A DNA stretch of 63,086 nt, from the NCBI GenBank assembly GCA_005808665.1, contig SYLG01000136.1:1-63086 (forward strand), read 5' to 3'. A program made the position numbers and the translations under genes. The notes below the pieces were generated by a model. That model worked only from the letters and a program-made list of their open reading frames with translations, searched no databases and was not told the DNA's origin. The stretch comes from Planctomycetia bacterium (GTDB lineage: Bacteria > Planctomycetota > Planctomycetia > Gemmatales > Gemmataceae). Shown piece by piece: positions 28,772 through 37,835 of this stretch. The stretch's first letter is position 1. Every line of letters starts with the position of its first letter.

Positions 28772-29035
28772 ATGATAGGTCCAAAAGATGACCTCTTTCC
28801 CAAACCCCACCAGGGAGGAATGGTCTTATTCGCCTTTTTTATCGGGATTTATGGAGCCTTTGTTGGTGTGAATGCCCTCGCCCCCGAATGGATGGAATGG
28901 GAGGTGTTCCCCGGGATCAATTTGGCCGTAGCTTGGGGCATGGGAATTATTTTGGCAACCTTCCTGATTGCTGGCAATTATACCTGGATGCGCAGGACCA
29001 AGGCAATTTCCACCAAGGGAGCTAACCACTCATGA
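28772..29035 (+). CDS. DUF485 membrane protein, symporter partner
   Basis: 87 residues with two transmembrane helices (about residues 18-38 and 50-70), as in the DUF485 proteins encoded next to ActP-type acetate/solute symporters. The start at 28772 follows GAGGAAG; an upstream in-frame ATG at 28715 would put a charged tail before it. Overlaps the symporter start by four bases (ATGA), so the two are surely co-translated. It probably assists assembly or regulation of the carrier. Confidence 0.78.
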   Translation: MIGPKDDLFPKPHQGGMVLFAFFIGIYGAFVGVNALAPEWMEWEVFPGINLAVAWGMGIILATFLIAGNYTWMRRTKAISTKGANHS

Positions 29036-31014
29036 TCCATGAGACTTCCTGGCTTGCCATTTCTGTGTTTATTCTTTTTGTAGGCATTACCCTGTTTTTG
29101 AGTTTTTACCTTTCCCGAAGGACGAAATCAGCCAAAGCGTATTTCGCCGCCCATGGAGAGGTCCACTGGTTTGTTAATGGCGTTGCTTTTGCAGGGGATT
29201 ATCTTTCCGCCGCCTCCTTTTTGGGCATTTGCGGAATGATTGCCTTTTTTGGATACGATGGTTTCCTTTATGCCATAGGCTACCTTGCCGGGTGGGTGGT
29301 CGCCTTGCTGGTTATCGCGGAACCCATGAAACGATTGGGTAAATTCACCTTTGCCGATGCCATTGATGCCCGGTTTCATTCCCGGGGAATCCGCCTGGTC
29401 TCGGCGATCAGCACTCTTTTGGTTAGCCTTTTTTACCTGATTCCCCAAATGGTCGGGGCAGGGGTTCTGGTCCAACCCCTTTTGGGTTTTTCTCATCCGC
29501 AGGGAGTCCTCCTTGTTGGTGCGGTGGTGATTTTGATCGTTACGACCGCAGGAATGGTTAGCACCACTTATGTGCAATTCCTAAAAGGATCGCTATTGGT
29601 GTTCTTTAGCTTTGTCCTGGTGGGAATGATCCTTTGGAAAGGACTGGAGGCGAAACCGTTTTCCAAGGCTTCGACCGAAACCAATGACCCGGTATTTCGG
29701 GAATTTGGCCCCTTTGCCTTGGATGAAAACCTTGACCCATGGATAAAAAAGGTATCCGGGGCCGGGGCCGTAATCTTGCCAGAGGAGGGAAATTGGAAGA
29801 CCAAACCCTTCCTGAGGACCAAACATCCCAACGAGCCTGGCTTTCATGTCTGGCAAAAAATTGAGGCTTTAAACGGCCTCGTTTTGCGCGAATGCCAGGT
29901 GATTTCAAAGTCGGTTCATTTGGAAGATCCCCTCCTTATCAACGGAAAACCCAAGGGGAAAAAGGTTGGGGAACACCAACTCAAACCGGTTGGCACTCTC
30001 TTGCAATTGCCAGATTCCGCGGAGAAAACGGGACCTTTGGGTCCTTTGGCATTTGTCAAAGCGTTTCAGGAATCCAAAATCCTCATTTGGGGTAATGACC
30101 TAATAAAAGATGCTGATGGTACATCGCATACGGTCTACTTTCCCAAGCCTACCGCTGGGTCCGATGTCCTTAGGCCTGGGAATTTGCCTTCCTTTCAGGG
30201 GATTCGCTCGGGAGGGTGGGCGGACAAGTTGAATTTCATTTCGCTGATGGTGGCCTTATTCTGCGGGACCGCCTCATTACCACACATTTTGATCCGCTAT
30301 TATACGGTCAAGGACGAGGCAGCCGCCAGGAATAGCACGGTTGTGGGAATTGCCACGATTGGGACTTTTTACATGTTGACCCTGTTTATTGGGCTTGGGG
30401 CCATGGCGAGTGGTGCCCTGGATGTAACCAATTCCAACATGGCCGCCCCGCTTTTGGCCAGAACTTTTGGGGATGGCATGTTTGCGGTGATTTCCGCGAT
30501 CGCTTTTACCACGGTGTTAGGAACGGTTTCTGGCCTTATCGTTGCCGCTTCGGGAGCGGTTGCCCACGACATTGTTGAAGGCGTCCTTGGCCATAAGTGG
30601 GATGACCATAGCAAGGTCAAGGCGGGAAAATGGGCCTCCGTGGTGGTGGGAGTGTTGGCCATCCTCTTGGGGATTCTCTTTCAAAAAATGAATGTCAACT
30701 ATTTGGTGGGCTGGGCTTTTAGTGTTGCGGCTTCGGCAAACCTTCCCACACTAATCATGCTCCTTTTCTGGAAGGGAACAACTAGGCAGGGGGTCATTGC
30801 CTCGATTGTGGCGGGAATGGTTTCTTCCCTGGGTTGGATCCTCCTTTCGGCAGACACTTTCAAAGATGTCTATGGGTTGGACCCGGCAAGGGCCTTGACA
30901 CCGTTTGGACAGCCAGGAATTGTTACCATTCCCTTTGGGTTTTTCATTTTGGTGGTCGTTTCCCTGTTGACAGGCAAAACCGCCAGGCCAAAGGAACCCT
31001 CAAGGGCATATTGA
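29032..31014 (+). CDS. Sodium:solute symporter (ActP/VC_2705-like) with large insert
   Basis: 660 residues of the SSS family. N-terminal helices include the family stretch 'FAGDYLSAASFLGICG' (about 53-68). Helices to about residue 205 are followed by roughly 190 hydrophilic residues (about 205-395) and then the second half of the carrier (about 396-655, 'NFISLMVALFCGTASLPHIL'). Ordinary acetate permeases (about 550 residues) lack so long an insert; the VC_2705 subfamily has one. It imports a small organic acid or similar solute with sodium. Coupled to DUF485 upstream; the tRNA-Arg(CCG) gene follows 36 bases later. Confidence 0.85.
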   Translation: MIHETSWLAISVFILFVGITLFLSFYLSRRTKSAKAYFAAHGEVHWFVNGVAFAGDYLSAASFLGICGMIAFFGYDGFLYAIGYLAGWVVALLVIAEPMKRLGKFTFADAIDARFHSRGIRLVSAISTLLVSLFYLIPQMVGAGVLVQPLLGFSHPQGVLLVGAVVILIVTTAGMVSTTYVQFLKGSLLVFFSFVLVGMILWKGLEAKPFSKASTETNDPVFREFGPFALDENLDPWIKKVSGAGAVILPEEGNWKTKPFLRTKHPNEPGFHVWQKIEALNGLVLRECQVISKSVHLEDPLLINGKPKGKKVGEHQLKPVGTLLQLPDSAEKTGPLGPLAFVKAFQESKILIWGNDLIKDADGTSHTVYFPKPTAGSDVLRPGNLPSFQGIRSGGWADKLNFISLMVALFCGTASLPHILIRYYTVKDEAAARNSTVVGIATIGTFYMLTLFIGLGAMASGALDVTNSNMAAPLLARTFGDGMFAVISAIAFTTVLGTVSGLIVAASGAVAHDIVEGVLGHKWDDHSKVKAGKWASVVVGVLAILLGILFQKMNVNYLVGWAFSVAASANLPTLIMLLFWKGTTRQGVIASIVAGMVSSLGWILLSADTFKDVYGLDPARALTPFGQPGIVTIPFGFFILVVVSLLTGKTARPKEPSRAY

Positions 31015-31050
31015 CCCTCTTCGGGACCTGTCCTAAGATTTTTCAATAAC

Positions 31051-31124
31051 GCACCCGTAGCTCAATTGGATAGAGCGTTGCCCTCCGGAGGCACAGGTTA
31101 CAGGTTCAACTCCTGTCGGGTGCA
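31051..31124 (+). tRNA. tRNA-Arg(CCG)
   Basis: 74-nt cloverleaf with acceptor GCACCCG/CGGGTGC, D stem GCTC/GAGC, anticodon stem TTGCC/GGCAC around loop CTCCGGA (anticodon CCG) and T arm ACAGG-TTCAACT-CCTGT. The outermost anticodon-stem pair (T27 with C43) is mismatched. The acceptor stem and T stem match the tRNA-Arg(ACG) gene at 20968-21041. CCA is not encoded. Confidence 0.93.
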
Positions 31125-31585
31125 ATGGTTTACCCCATTAAAAATGGCTTGTTGGGGCGGTTTTCAAGGTATTTCTTCGTTTTCCCGATAACTTGGGTCT
31201 GGATTATTGCGCCATTGCCTTTCTACGGGCAAGGATTGATTTTTTTTCGAAAGCCCAAATCATTACATTGAGCCATTACCTGCCACCAAACGAATCACAA
31301 GGGTTAATTCCAATGGCTACTGCATTTAATGTATCATTACAAAAGGGGAGCTAATCAAGACCTGGTTTAGGGGTAAATGGATTTCTCAATGGGACATTTT
31401 CCCCACATGGTTACTTGAATGGATCAATCGATCAAAAAAGGTAGCGTGGGTTTGGATAGATCTTCAATGGCTGATCAGGCAACAAGCTGGGGGCCCTTAC
31501 CGTCCTGAATTCGTAGTCCTCCTGGCATGGCAAATTGCTATCATAAACGCTGGGTGATCGTTGGGTTTCCAAGGAAAAAAAGTGC
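31125..31585. other. Long intergenic region before purH
   Basis: No open frame of conviction and no known RNA fold was recognised. A T8 run near 31238 follows a weak TTGCC/GGCAA stem and could end the tRNA transcript. The purH promoter should lie in the right half, but no clear boxes were found. Confidence 0.4.
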
Positions 31586-33160
31586 ATGTTTCGGTCCATT
31601 CGTCGGGCATTAATCAGTGTAAGTAATAAATCCGGATTATTGGAATTGGCTCAAATTTTGGCTCAAAGGGGCGTGGAAATCATCTCCACTGGAGGCACCG
31701 CCAAAATGCTTCGAGAAGCCGGATTGGCGGTAATCGAGATAAGCGATTGGACCGGGTTTCCCGAGATGCTCGATGGACGGGTCAAAACCCTGCATCCCAA
31801 GGTTCATGGCGGGCTATTGGGGCGCAGGGAGCTTCCCGAACACCAAAAAGCCATGGACGAATATTCCATTTACCCGATTGATTTGGTAGTGGTCAACCTT
31901 TACCCCTTTGAGGCGGTTGCCTCAAACCCTGACTCGGCATGGTCGGAATTGATCGAAAACATTGATATTGGCGGCCCGTCAATGCTTCGTTCTGCCGCCA
32001 AGAACCACGAAAGCGTGGTCGTCCTCTCTGACCCCGGGCAATACGCTTTTTTCCAGGAAGGCTTTCAAAGCGATGGGGGTACGGAATTGCCCTTGCGCCA
32101 AAAATTGGCCCTTGAGGCGTATCAGCGAACGGCCGCTTATGATTGCATGATTGCCAAGACCCTAGGCGAACGCCTGGCCGTCCCAGGGGAGGAGACTTTC
32201 CCGGACCGGCTTACCATGACCTATACCAAAGTGAAAAATCTGAGGTATGGAGAAAATCCTCAACAAAAGGCGGCCTTTTACCGGGAAACGATCCCAACCG
32301 AAGGGACCGCCAGTTGGGGCGAGGTTCTTCATGGCAAGGAACTCTCCTACAACAACCTGCTTGATCTGGATGCGGCGATTGAAATCGTACGGCCCTTGCA
32401 AGAGCCTGGCGCCTGTGTGGTGAAACACAACAATCCCTGTGGGGTCGCCTGTGCGGATTCCCTTGAAAGAGCCTTTCAATTGGCGTACGACTCTGATCCG
32501 ATCAGTGCGTTTGGAGGGATCATTGGCTTAAACCGGGTGGTAGACCTTGCCACGGCAACGAGGATGACGGAGCCCAATCGATTTTTTGAATGCATTATCG
32601 CCGAAGATTTTACCCCGGAAGCGATTGCCTTGCTAACCACCCGGCCAACCTGGAAAAACAGTGTGAGGTTGGTGAAAACCGGAAAGTTGCCTCCCCATGG
32701 ACCCATTCAGGATTTCAGAAAACTAAATGGAGGATTGTTACTCCAGAATGCAGATCAGGTCAGGGACGATTTTGCCGAGGCCAAACTGGTTACGACCACC
32801 GCAGTGCCTGAGGGCAAAATGGCAGATTTGAGGTTGGCCTGGCATGTGGTGCGGTTCGTCAAAAGCAATGCCATTGTATTGGCCAAAGACGGGATGATTC
32901 TTGGTGTGGGTGCGGGTCAAATGAGCCGGGTGGATTCCATGCGGATTGCTTTGGAAAAGGCTGGAGCGAAAAGCAGGGGGGCGGTTCTGGCTTCCGATGC
33001 CTTCTTTCCCTTTCGGGATAATGTGGACCTTGCTGCCGCTGCGGGGATCGTTGCCATGATTCAGCCAGGCGGATCGGTCCGTGATCGGGAATCCATTGAG
33101 GCCTGCGATCACAACAGGATCGCCATGCTTTTCACGGGAGTAAGGCATTTTCGCCATTAA
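31586..33160 (+). CDS. purH: Bifunctional AICAR transformylase/IMP cyclohydrolase
   Basis: 524 residues, the standard PurH length. The N-terminal MGS-like IMP cyclohydrolase domain (about 1-195) shows '[14 protein letters not shown]', 'HPKVHGGLL', 'VVNLYPFE' and '[16 protein letters not shown]'. The AICAR transformylase domain (about 200-524) shows '[11 protein letters not shown]', '[13 protein letters not shown]', the catalytic Lys-His of 'VVKHNNPCG', and '[12 protein letters not shown]'. It makes the last two steps of de novo purine synthesis (AICAR to FAICAR to IMP) in the cytoplasm. AAGGA lies ten bases before the ATG. Confidence 0.98.
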   Translation: MFRSIRRALISVSNKSGLLELAQILAQRGVEIISTGGTAKMLREAGLAVIEISDWTGFPEMLDGRVKTLHPKVHGGLLGRRELPEHQKAMDEYSIYPIDLVVVNLYPFEAVASNPDSAWSELIENIDIGGPSMLRSAAKNHESVVVLSDPGQYAFFQEGFQSDGGTELPLRQKLALEAYQRTAAYDCMIAKTLGERLAVPGEETFPDRLTMTYTKVKNLRYGENPQQKAAFYRETIPTEGTASWGEVLHGKELSYNNLLDLDAAIEIVRPLQEPGACVVKHNNPCGVACADSLERAFQLAYDSDPISAFGGIIGLNRVVDLATATRMTEPNRFFECIIAEDFTPEAIALLTTRPTWKNSVRLVKTGKLPPHGPIQDFRKLNGGLLLQNADQVRDDFAEAKLVTTTAVPEGKMADLRLAWHVVRFVKSNAIVLAKDGMILGVGAGQMSRVDSMRIALEKAGAKSRGAVLASDAFFPFRDNVDLAAAAGIVAMIQPGGSVRDRESIEACDHNRIAMLFTGVRHFRH

Positions 33161-33213
33161 GTCCTAAGCCAATCCTTGACCTGTTCCACACTTTTTAAAA
33201 AAGGAATGGACTC

Positions 33214-34167
33214 ATGAACCGAAGAACATTTTCCAAAGCTGCAATGGGAGGGCTATTTGCCTCCACCTGTTCGGCAAATCCCGTATCGGAGGAAAGGCCC
33301 AAAATGCACATCATCGATACGCATCAGCATCTTTGGAATCGGTCCAGGTTTACCCTTCCCTGGATTACCAAGGGGACGGTTTTGGACGCCGATTTTGGCC
33401 TTCCCGAGTACAAGAAAGCATCAGGCGGGGCGGTTTCCCGAACCGTTTACATGGAGGTGGATGTTGACCCAAGCCAACAGTGGGCGGAGGCGGTTTATGT
33501 CAACGACCTTTGCCAGGATCCGGAATCAGGAATGGTGGCCGCGGTGGTTTCCGGCAGGCCCAATGCGCCGGATTTTTCCAAATGGATCGATAAGCTCAAG
33601 GCTCTTAAAGGAGTGAGGGGTGTTCGGCAGGTTCTCCATGTTCCATCTACTCCCAAAGGGTATAGCCTCGAACCGGATTTTGTAAAAGGGATCAAGCGGT
33701 TGGGGGAAAATCAACTATCCTTTGACCTTTGTGTTCGGGATGTGGACCTTGGGGAAAAATCAAAGCTTGTGGAACAGTGTCCCCAGACGCAATTCATTCT
33801 GGATCATTGTGGAAATCCGGACCTCAAAAAAGCGGATTTGACACCATGGAAAAAGGACCTTGAGGAGATTTCCCGCCACAAGAATTTGGTCATAAAAATC
33901 TCGGGATTCCTGGCATCGGCACCCGCCCGGGATCAATGGAAACTTGAGCAGGTTGCCCAAATCATTAACCATTGCCTGGACAGTTTTGGCCCGGACAGGT
34001 GCATTTTCGGTGGGGACTGGCCTGTGGTTTTGCTTGGTTCCACTCTGGCCAAATGGATAGAGGCGGTCCGTCAGGTGGTTGGGTCCCGGCCAATGAGTGA
34101 ACAGCGAAAATTGTTCCACCAAAATGCGGAGCGAATCTATCGTTTGGAACCCGCAAAGGTGGATTAA
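33214..34167 (+). CDS. Amidohydrolase-2 family lactonase/hydrolase, exported
   Basis: 317 residues. After a short twin-arginine-like leader (NRRTFSKAA, residues 2-10) comes the metal-dependent TIM-barrel hydrolase fold with 'IIDTHQHLWN' (first metal His pair, about 33-42), 'FILDHCGNPDL' and 'CIFGGDWPV' (last Asp, about 265). The closest known members hydrolyse sugar lactones such as L-fucono-lactone. It begins a plus-strand run with an acetylesterase, a DUF6807 protein and a phosphatase, which points to glycan-derived sugars. Probably periplasmic if the leader is functional. Confidence 0.82.
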   Translation: MNRRTFSKAAMGGLFASTCSANPVSEERPKMHIIDTHQHLWNRSRFTLPWITKGTVLDADFGLPEYKKASGGAVSRTVYMEVDVDPSQQWAEAVYVNDLCQDPESGMVAAVVSGRPNAPDFSKWIDKLKALKGVRGVRQVLHVPSTPKGYSLEPDFVKGIKRLGENQLSFDLCVRDVDLGEKSKLVEQCPQTQFILDHCGNPDLKKADLTPWKKDLEEISRHKNLVIKISGFLASAPARDQWKLEQVAQIINHCLDSFGPDRCIFGGDWPVVLLGSTLAKWIEAVRQVVGSRPMSEQRKLFHQNAERIYRLEPAKVD

Positions 34168-34193
34168 GGCCCATATTACGAAGGAGGACTACC

Positions 34194-35735
34194 GTGATCC
34201 GCCGATTTTGTGTGCATTTCTCCCTAATTGTTTTCCTGGCCACAGGATTGCCTGCCCTTGGTGCGGATGGAATAAAACTTCCGCCGTTGTTCACTGATAA
34301 TATGGTCTTGCAATCGCAAGCCAGGATAAAGGTGAAGGGATCAGGGTTAATTGACTCGGTCCTTGAAGCAAAAATGGGGGGAAAGTCGTTCACTGGAAAA
34401 ACAGATGAAAAAGGACAATTTGTATTGGAAATGGGTCCATTTGAGCCCGGGGGGCCTTTTGAGTTGACATTTCAATTTCAGGGGGAAGCCCCGTGTTGCA
34501 GGTTGAAAAATGTTCTGGTTGGTGAGGTTTGGGTTTGCTCGGGGCAATCCAATATGCAAATGTCCGTCGATTCCAGTGCCGACCGGGAAAGGGTCAAATC
34601 CCAATCGGCCAACGGTAAAATCCGGTTATTTACTGTGCCCAATAGACCCGCCAATTCCCCCGAAACGACCCTTAATGGGAAATGGGTGGAATGCAATGCC
34701 AACTCCGTGGGAGGATTCTCGGCGGTGGGGTACCATTTTGGGAAAAAACTGAACGATAACACAGGGTTACCGGTTGGCCTAATCAACTGTTCGTGGGGTG
34801 GCACTTATGCCGAGGCGTGGACAAGGGAAGGGGACCTGTTGGCAAGCCCTTCGTTGGAACAAATCGTCCTGAACCACAAGAGTACTTATCCTAGAGTCCT
34901 GGAAAGATATAAAACCGCTCTGGAAAATCATAATAAAGCCGCTGAAACTGCCAGGGTTGAAAATAAAAAAGCCCCCAATCGACCCCAAAATCCTGATAAC
35001 AACCCGAACCGTCCGGCAGTGCTTTTCAACGGAATGATCTCCCCCCTCCTTCATTTTCCCATTAAAGGGGCCATTTGGTATCAAGGGGAGTCAAATGCCG
35101 GTCAAGCCTATTTGTATAGGACTCTTTTTCCGGTGATGATAAGGTCTTGGCGCAAAGCATGGGGACAACCTGATCTTCCCTTTTATTTTGTTCAATTGGC
35201 ACCATTCATGGCCATCGTTAAGGAACCACAAGAAAGCAATTGGGCAGAACTTCGTGAGGCTCAACTTCTCACCTCCCAAAGTGTGCCCAATACTGGTATG
35301 GCAGTCATAACCGATGTTGGTGATGAAAAGGACATTCATCCCAGGCAAAAGGCCCCGGTTGGGGAACGCTTGGCACTTTTTGCCCTGAAAAACCAATATG
35401 GCAAATCTGTCCAGGCATCCGGCCCGGAATTTAAATCCTTAAAAATCGAAGGCAACCAGGCGATCCTGGAATTTTCGCAAGTCGGGTTGGGCCTGGAAAG
35501 GAAAGGTGAAACCTTGCAAGGGTTCACTTTAGCGGGAAAGGATAGGAAATTTGTCCATGCACAAGCCACCCTAAAAGGCAACCGGGTTATTGTAACTTCT
35601 GACGATATCAAGGACCCTGTGGCCGTTCGTTTTGGGTGGGCCAATTTCCCGGTGGTGAATTTGTGGAACAAGGATGGCTTGCCTGCGTCCCCTTTTCGAA
35701 CAGACGAATTCAAAGGCCTCACTGGTCCCCGGTAA
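34194..35735 (+). CDS. Sialate O-acetylesterase-like SGNH esterase, exported
   Basis: 513 residues with a GTG start six bases after a perfect AAGGAGG. A signal peptide (to about residue 24) is followed by the SASA carbohydrate-esterase domain: nucleophile Ser in 'SGQSNMQ' (near 118), 'GAIWYQGESNAG' (near 295) and the Asp/His pair in 'DVGDEKDIHP' (near 380). It removes O-acetyl groups from sialic acid or, more likely here, from acetylated polysaccharide. It lies 26 bases after the amidohydrolase gene. Periplasmic. Confidence 0.9.
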   Translation: MIRRFCVHFSLIVFLATGLPALGADGIKLPPLFTDNMVLQSQARIKVKGSGLIDSVLEAKMGGKSFTGKTDEKGQFVLEMGPFEPGGPFELTFQFQGEAPCCRLKNVLVGEVWVCSGQSNMQMSVDSSADRERVKSQSANGKIRLFTVPNRPANSPETTLNGKWVECNANSVGGFSAVGYHFGKKLNDNTGLPVGLINCSWGGTYAEAWTREGDLLASPSLEQIVLNHKSTYPRVLERYKTALENHNKAAETARVENKKAPNRPQNPDNNPNRPAVLFNGMISPLLHFPIKGAIWYQGESNAGQAYLYRTLFPVMIRSWRKAWGQPDLPFYFVQLAPFMAIVKEPQESNWAELREAQLLTSQSVPNTGMAVITDVGDEKDIHPRQKAPVGERLALFALKNQYGKSVQASGPEFKSLKIEGNQAILEFSQVGLGLERKGETLQGFTLAGKDRKFVHAQATLKGNRVIVTSDDIKDPVAVRFGWANFPVVNLWNKDGLPASPFRTDEFKGLTGPR

Positions 35736-35767
35736 CACCTTTTCAAAGCGGTTTTTAGGAGATGGTT

Positions 35768-36967
35768 ATGATCTCTTTGTGTTTCATGGTTTGGTTGAGT
35801 GCAGGTCAGGCCGATACGACCTTTGAGGTATCCCTTAACGGATTGGGAAAGGGGCTTACCAAGGCACAATTGATGGAGTGCCCTCTATCCGGGAATGCCG
35901 TTTTTCCGGCCCATTGGAAGGGTAGTAGTACCGCTGGCCATATTCTTGATGATGAAAAAAGCATTGGGACTTTCCAGGTTTTTTCTGCCTCGCTTGCCGG
36001 AAAAGGCCAGGATTGGGTGGCATTGTTTACCGAGGTTCCCAAAGGGAATAAGGTAACTTTTAAAGGTGGACCCTCCAAAATCCAATCCCTTTTTGTGTTT
36101 GACGGGGATTGGAAAAGCCTAAGGAGAATATCAGACAGTAAGGGGCCAATGTTGGCGGTTTTTTGTGAACCTTATGATCCAAGTACCCCGGCCAGTAAAG
36201 AGGCCACCTTTAAGACCTTTACCCATGTTTACGATCCCGAAGGATCCAACCTCATTACAAAGGGTGCGGGAGGAAAATTCCCTCATCATCGGGGACTTTT
36301 TTATGGATTTATGAAAACAACCTATTCCGCCGGGGTGGTGGATACCTGGCATTGCAAGGATGGGGTCCATTTGAACCTTACAGGGCCAGGGGTGGAAGAG
36401 TATGGCCCTTTGGCGGTAAGGGTTACCTTGCCCGTGGGTTGGTATGGAAAAAAGGATGACCTTTTTGCCAGGGAGGAACGACAATTTACCGTCCTTCGGG
36501 CGGGAGAAGCCCTGGTGGTGGATTTTGCATCACGGGTTACCCCCCTCGATGGTGTTATCAAGGTGGATGGAGATCCCCAACATGCGGGATACCACTTTCG
36601 TGCCTCGGATGAGGTTGCATCCAAAACGAGCAAGAAAACTGTTTTTGTTCGGCCGTCTGGGGTGGATAAACCAGGTGTCACCCGAAATTGGCCCGAACGA
36701 AAAGATCATATCAACCTTCCCTGGAACTCCATGCAATTTTCCGCGAACGAAAACCGTTACAGTGTGACCTATATTAACCACCCGGAAAATCGTGGCGAAA
36801 GCCGGTTTTCCGAAAGGGAATATGGACGATTTGGATGCTATTTTGTGGATGAAGCAACCGTCGAAAAACCATTGGTGGTCCAAAATCGTATGGTTTTTCG
36901 GCGGGGGGACCTCGACAAAAAGGAAGCCCATGCGGATGCGGTTGGTTTTAATGCCAATATAAGGTAA
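35768..36967 (+). CDS. DUF6807 (PmoA-like) exported protein
   Basis: 399 residues. The ATG at 35768 lies six bases after AGGAG (35757-35761); an ATG at 35762 abuts that site and is unlikely. A signal peptide runs to about residue 16. The body matches DUF6807, a planctomycete/verrucomicrobial family sometimes named PmoA after similarity, seen in 'KFPHHRGLFYGF', 'DTWHCKDG' and 'GYHFRASDE'. No methane-monooxygenase function should be assumed; members usually sit in sugar-degradation clusters, as here. Catalytic role unknown. Confidence 0.8.
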   Translation: MISLCFMVWLSAGQADTTFEVSLNGLGKGLTKAQLMECPLSGNAVFPAHWKGSSTAGHILDDEKSIGTFQVFSASLAGKGQDWVALFTEVPKGNKVTFKGGPSKIQSLFVFDGDWKSLRRISDSKGPMLAVFCEPYDPSTPASKEATFKTFTHVYDPEGSNLITKGAGGKFPHHRGLFYGFMKTTYSAGVVDTWHCKDGVHLNLTGPGVEEYGPLAVRVTLPVGWYGKKDDLFAREERQFTVLRAGEALVVDFASRVTPLDGVIKVDGDPQHAGYHFRASDEVASKTSKKTVFVRPSGVDKPGVTRNWPERKDHINLPWNSMQFSANENRYSVTYINHPENRGESRFSEREYGRFGCYFVDEATVEKPLVVQNRMVFRRGDLDKKEAHADAVGFNANIR

Positions 36968-36975
36968 GGGAAATA

Positions 36976-37794
36976 ATGAGTGCCTATTCTATCGAGTTAA
37001 AGGCCGCCATTCAGGCCGCTTCCTTGGCTTCGGAGTTGATTCTTAAGGCCTATGAGGTTCGTGAGGCAGATCCAAAAGCTCTGGCCAGTATTACCACCCA
37101 AACCGACCTGGCGTCTCAGGAAGTCATTCTCGGATACCTTATGGGGGAATTTCCCCACGACGCCTTTGCTGCCGAGGAGGATACCAGGTCAATCCACGAA
37201 GCCAGGCGGCAGGGAGATCGACTTTGGGTGATTGATCCGATTGATGGTACCAGGGGATTTGCAAAAAAAAATGGTGAGTTTTCAGTCATGATCGGGTTTT
37301 GCCATAAGGGCAGGGTGGTGGCAGGGGTGGTTTCTGAACCGGCATTGGGGCGCCATACTTATGCGCAATTGGGCCAAGGTTGTTGGACCCAAAGCGGCAA
37401 TGGGACAGAAACCCGGTGCCTGGCAAAAGACACGGCAAGTATTTCCAAGGCGATTTTTGCCCGAAGCCACACTCAAAATCCAACCGAACCAGGTGCCTTG
37501 GCTGGCAGATTGGGTGTAAGCCACTTTCTTGAAAGCTATTCCGCGGGTGTGAAGTTGGCGCAAGTAGCTCGCGGAGAGGTGGATATTTATCTCAATGATT
37601 ATCCTACTTACCGGGATTGGGATTTATGTGCCGGGGTGATTTTGGTCACCGAAGCCGGGGGTTTTGCCACCGATTCCCTTGGCAATCCCCTTGCGTTTGG
37701 TGATTTGGGAAACCTTCAGGATAAGGGATTGGTCAGTTCCGGTCCGGGTATTCATGCCGAGATTATCAGGAAATTGGGCCAACCTAAAGCTTGA
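36976..37794 (+). CDS. Inositol-monophosphatase-family phosphatase (CysQ/HisN-like)
   Basis: 272 residues. The lithium-sensitive phosphatase metal site is complete: Glu67-Glu68-Asp69, 'DPIDGT' (87-92) and 'WDLCAGVILVTEAGG' (near 217-231). 'DPIDGTRGF' with this length is typical of 3'(2'),5'-bisphosphate nucleotidases, but histidinol-phosphatase or sugar-phosphate activity cannot be excluded. Eight bases separate it from the DUF6807 gene. A second family member is at 45234-46016; the two differ clearly in sequence. Cytoplasmic. Confidence 0.85.
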   Translation: MSAYSIELKAAIQAASLASELILKAYEVREADPKALASITTQTDLASQEVILGYLMGEFPHDAFAAEEDTRSIHEARRQGDRLWVIDPIDGTRGFAKKNGEFSVMIGFCHKGRVVAGVVSEPALGRHTYAQLGQGCWTQSGNGTETRCLAKDTASISKAIFARSHTQNPTEPGALAGRLGVSHFLESYSAGVKLAQVARGEVDIYLNDYPTYRDWDLCAGVILVTEAGGFATDSLGNPLAFGDLGNLQDKGLVSSGPGIHAEIIRKLGQPKA

Positions 37795-37835
37795 GGCGGT
37801 ATTGCCAAGGCCAGTCCTTTTTGTGGTGGAAAGTA

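Noticed and set aside
35768-36967. Methane monooxygenase subunit (PmoA)
   Set aside because: The protein is a soluble exported DUF6807 member; the PmoA name in some annotations is historical and no membrane helices of a monooxygenase are seen.
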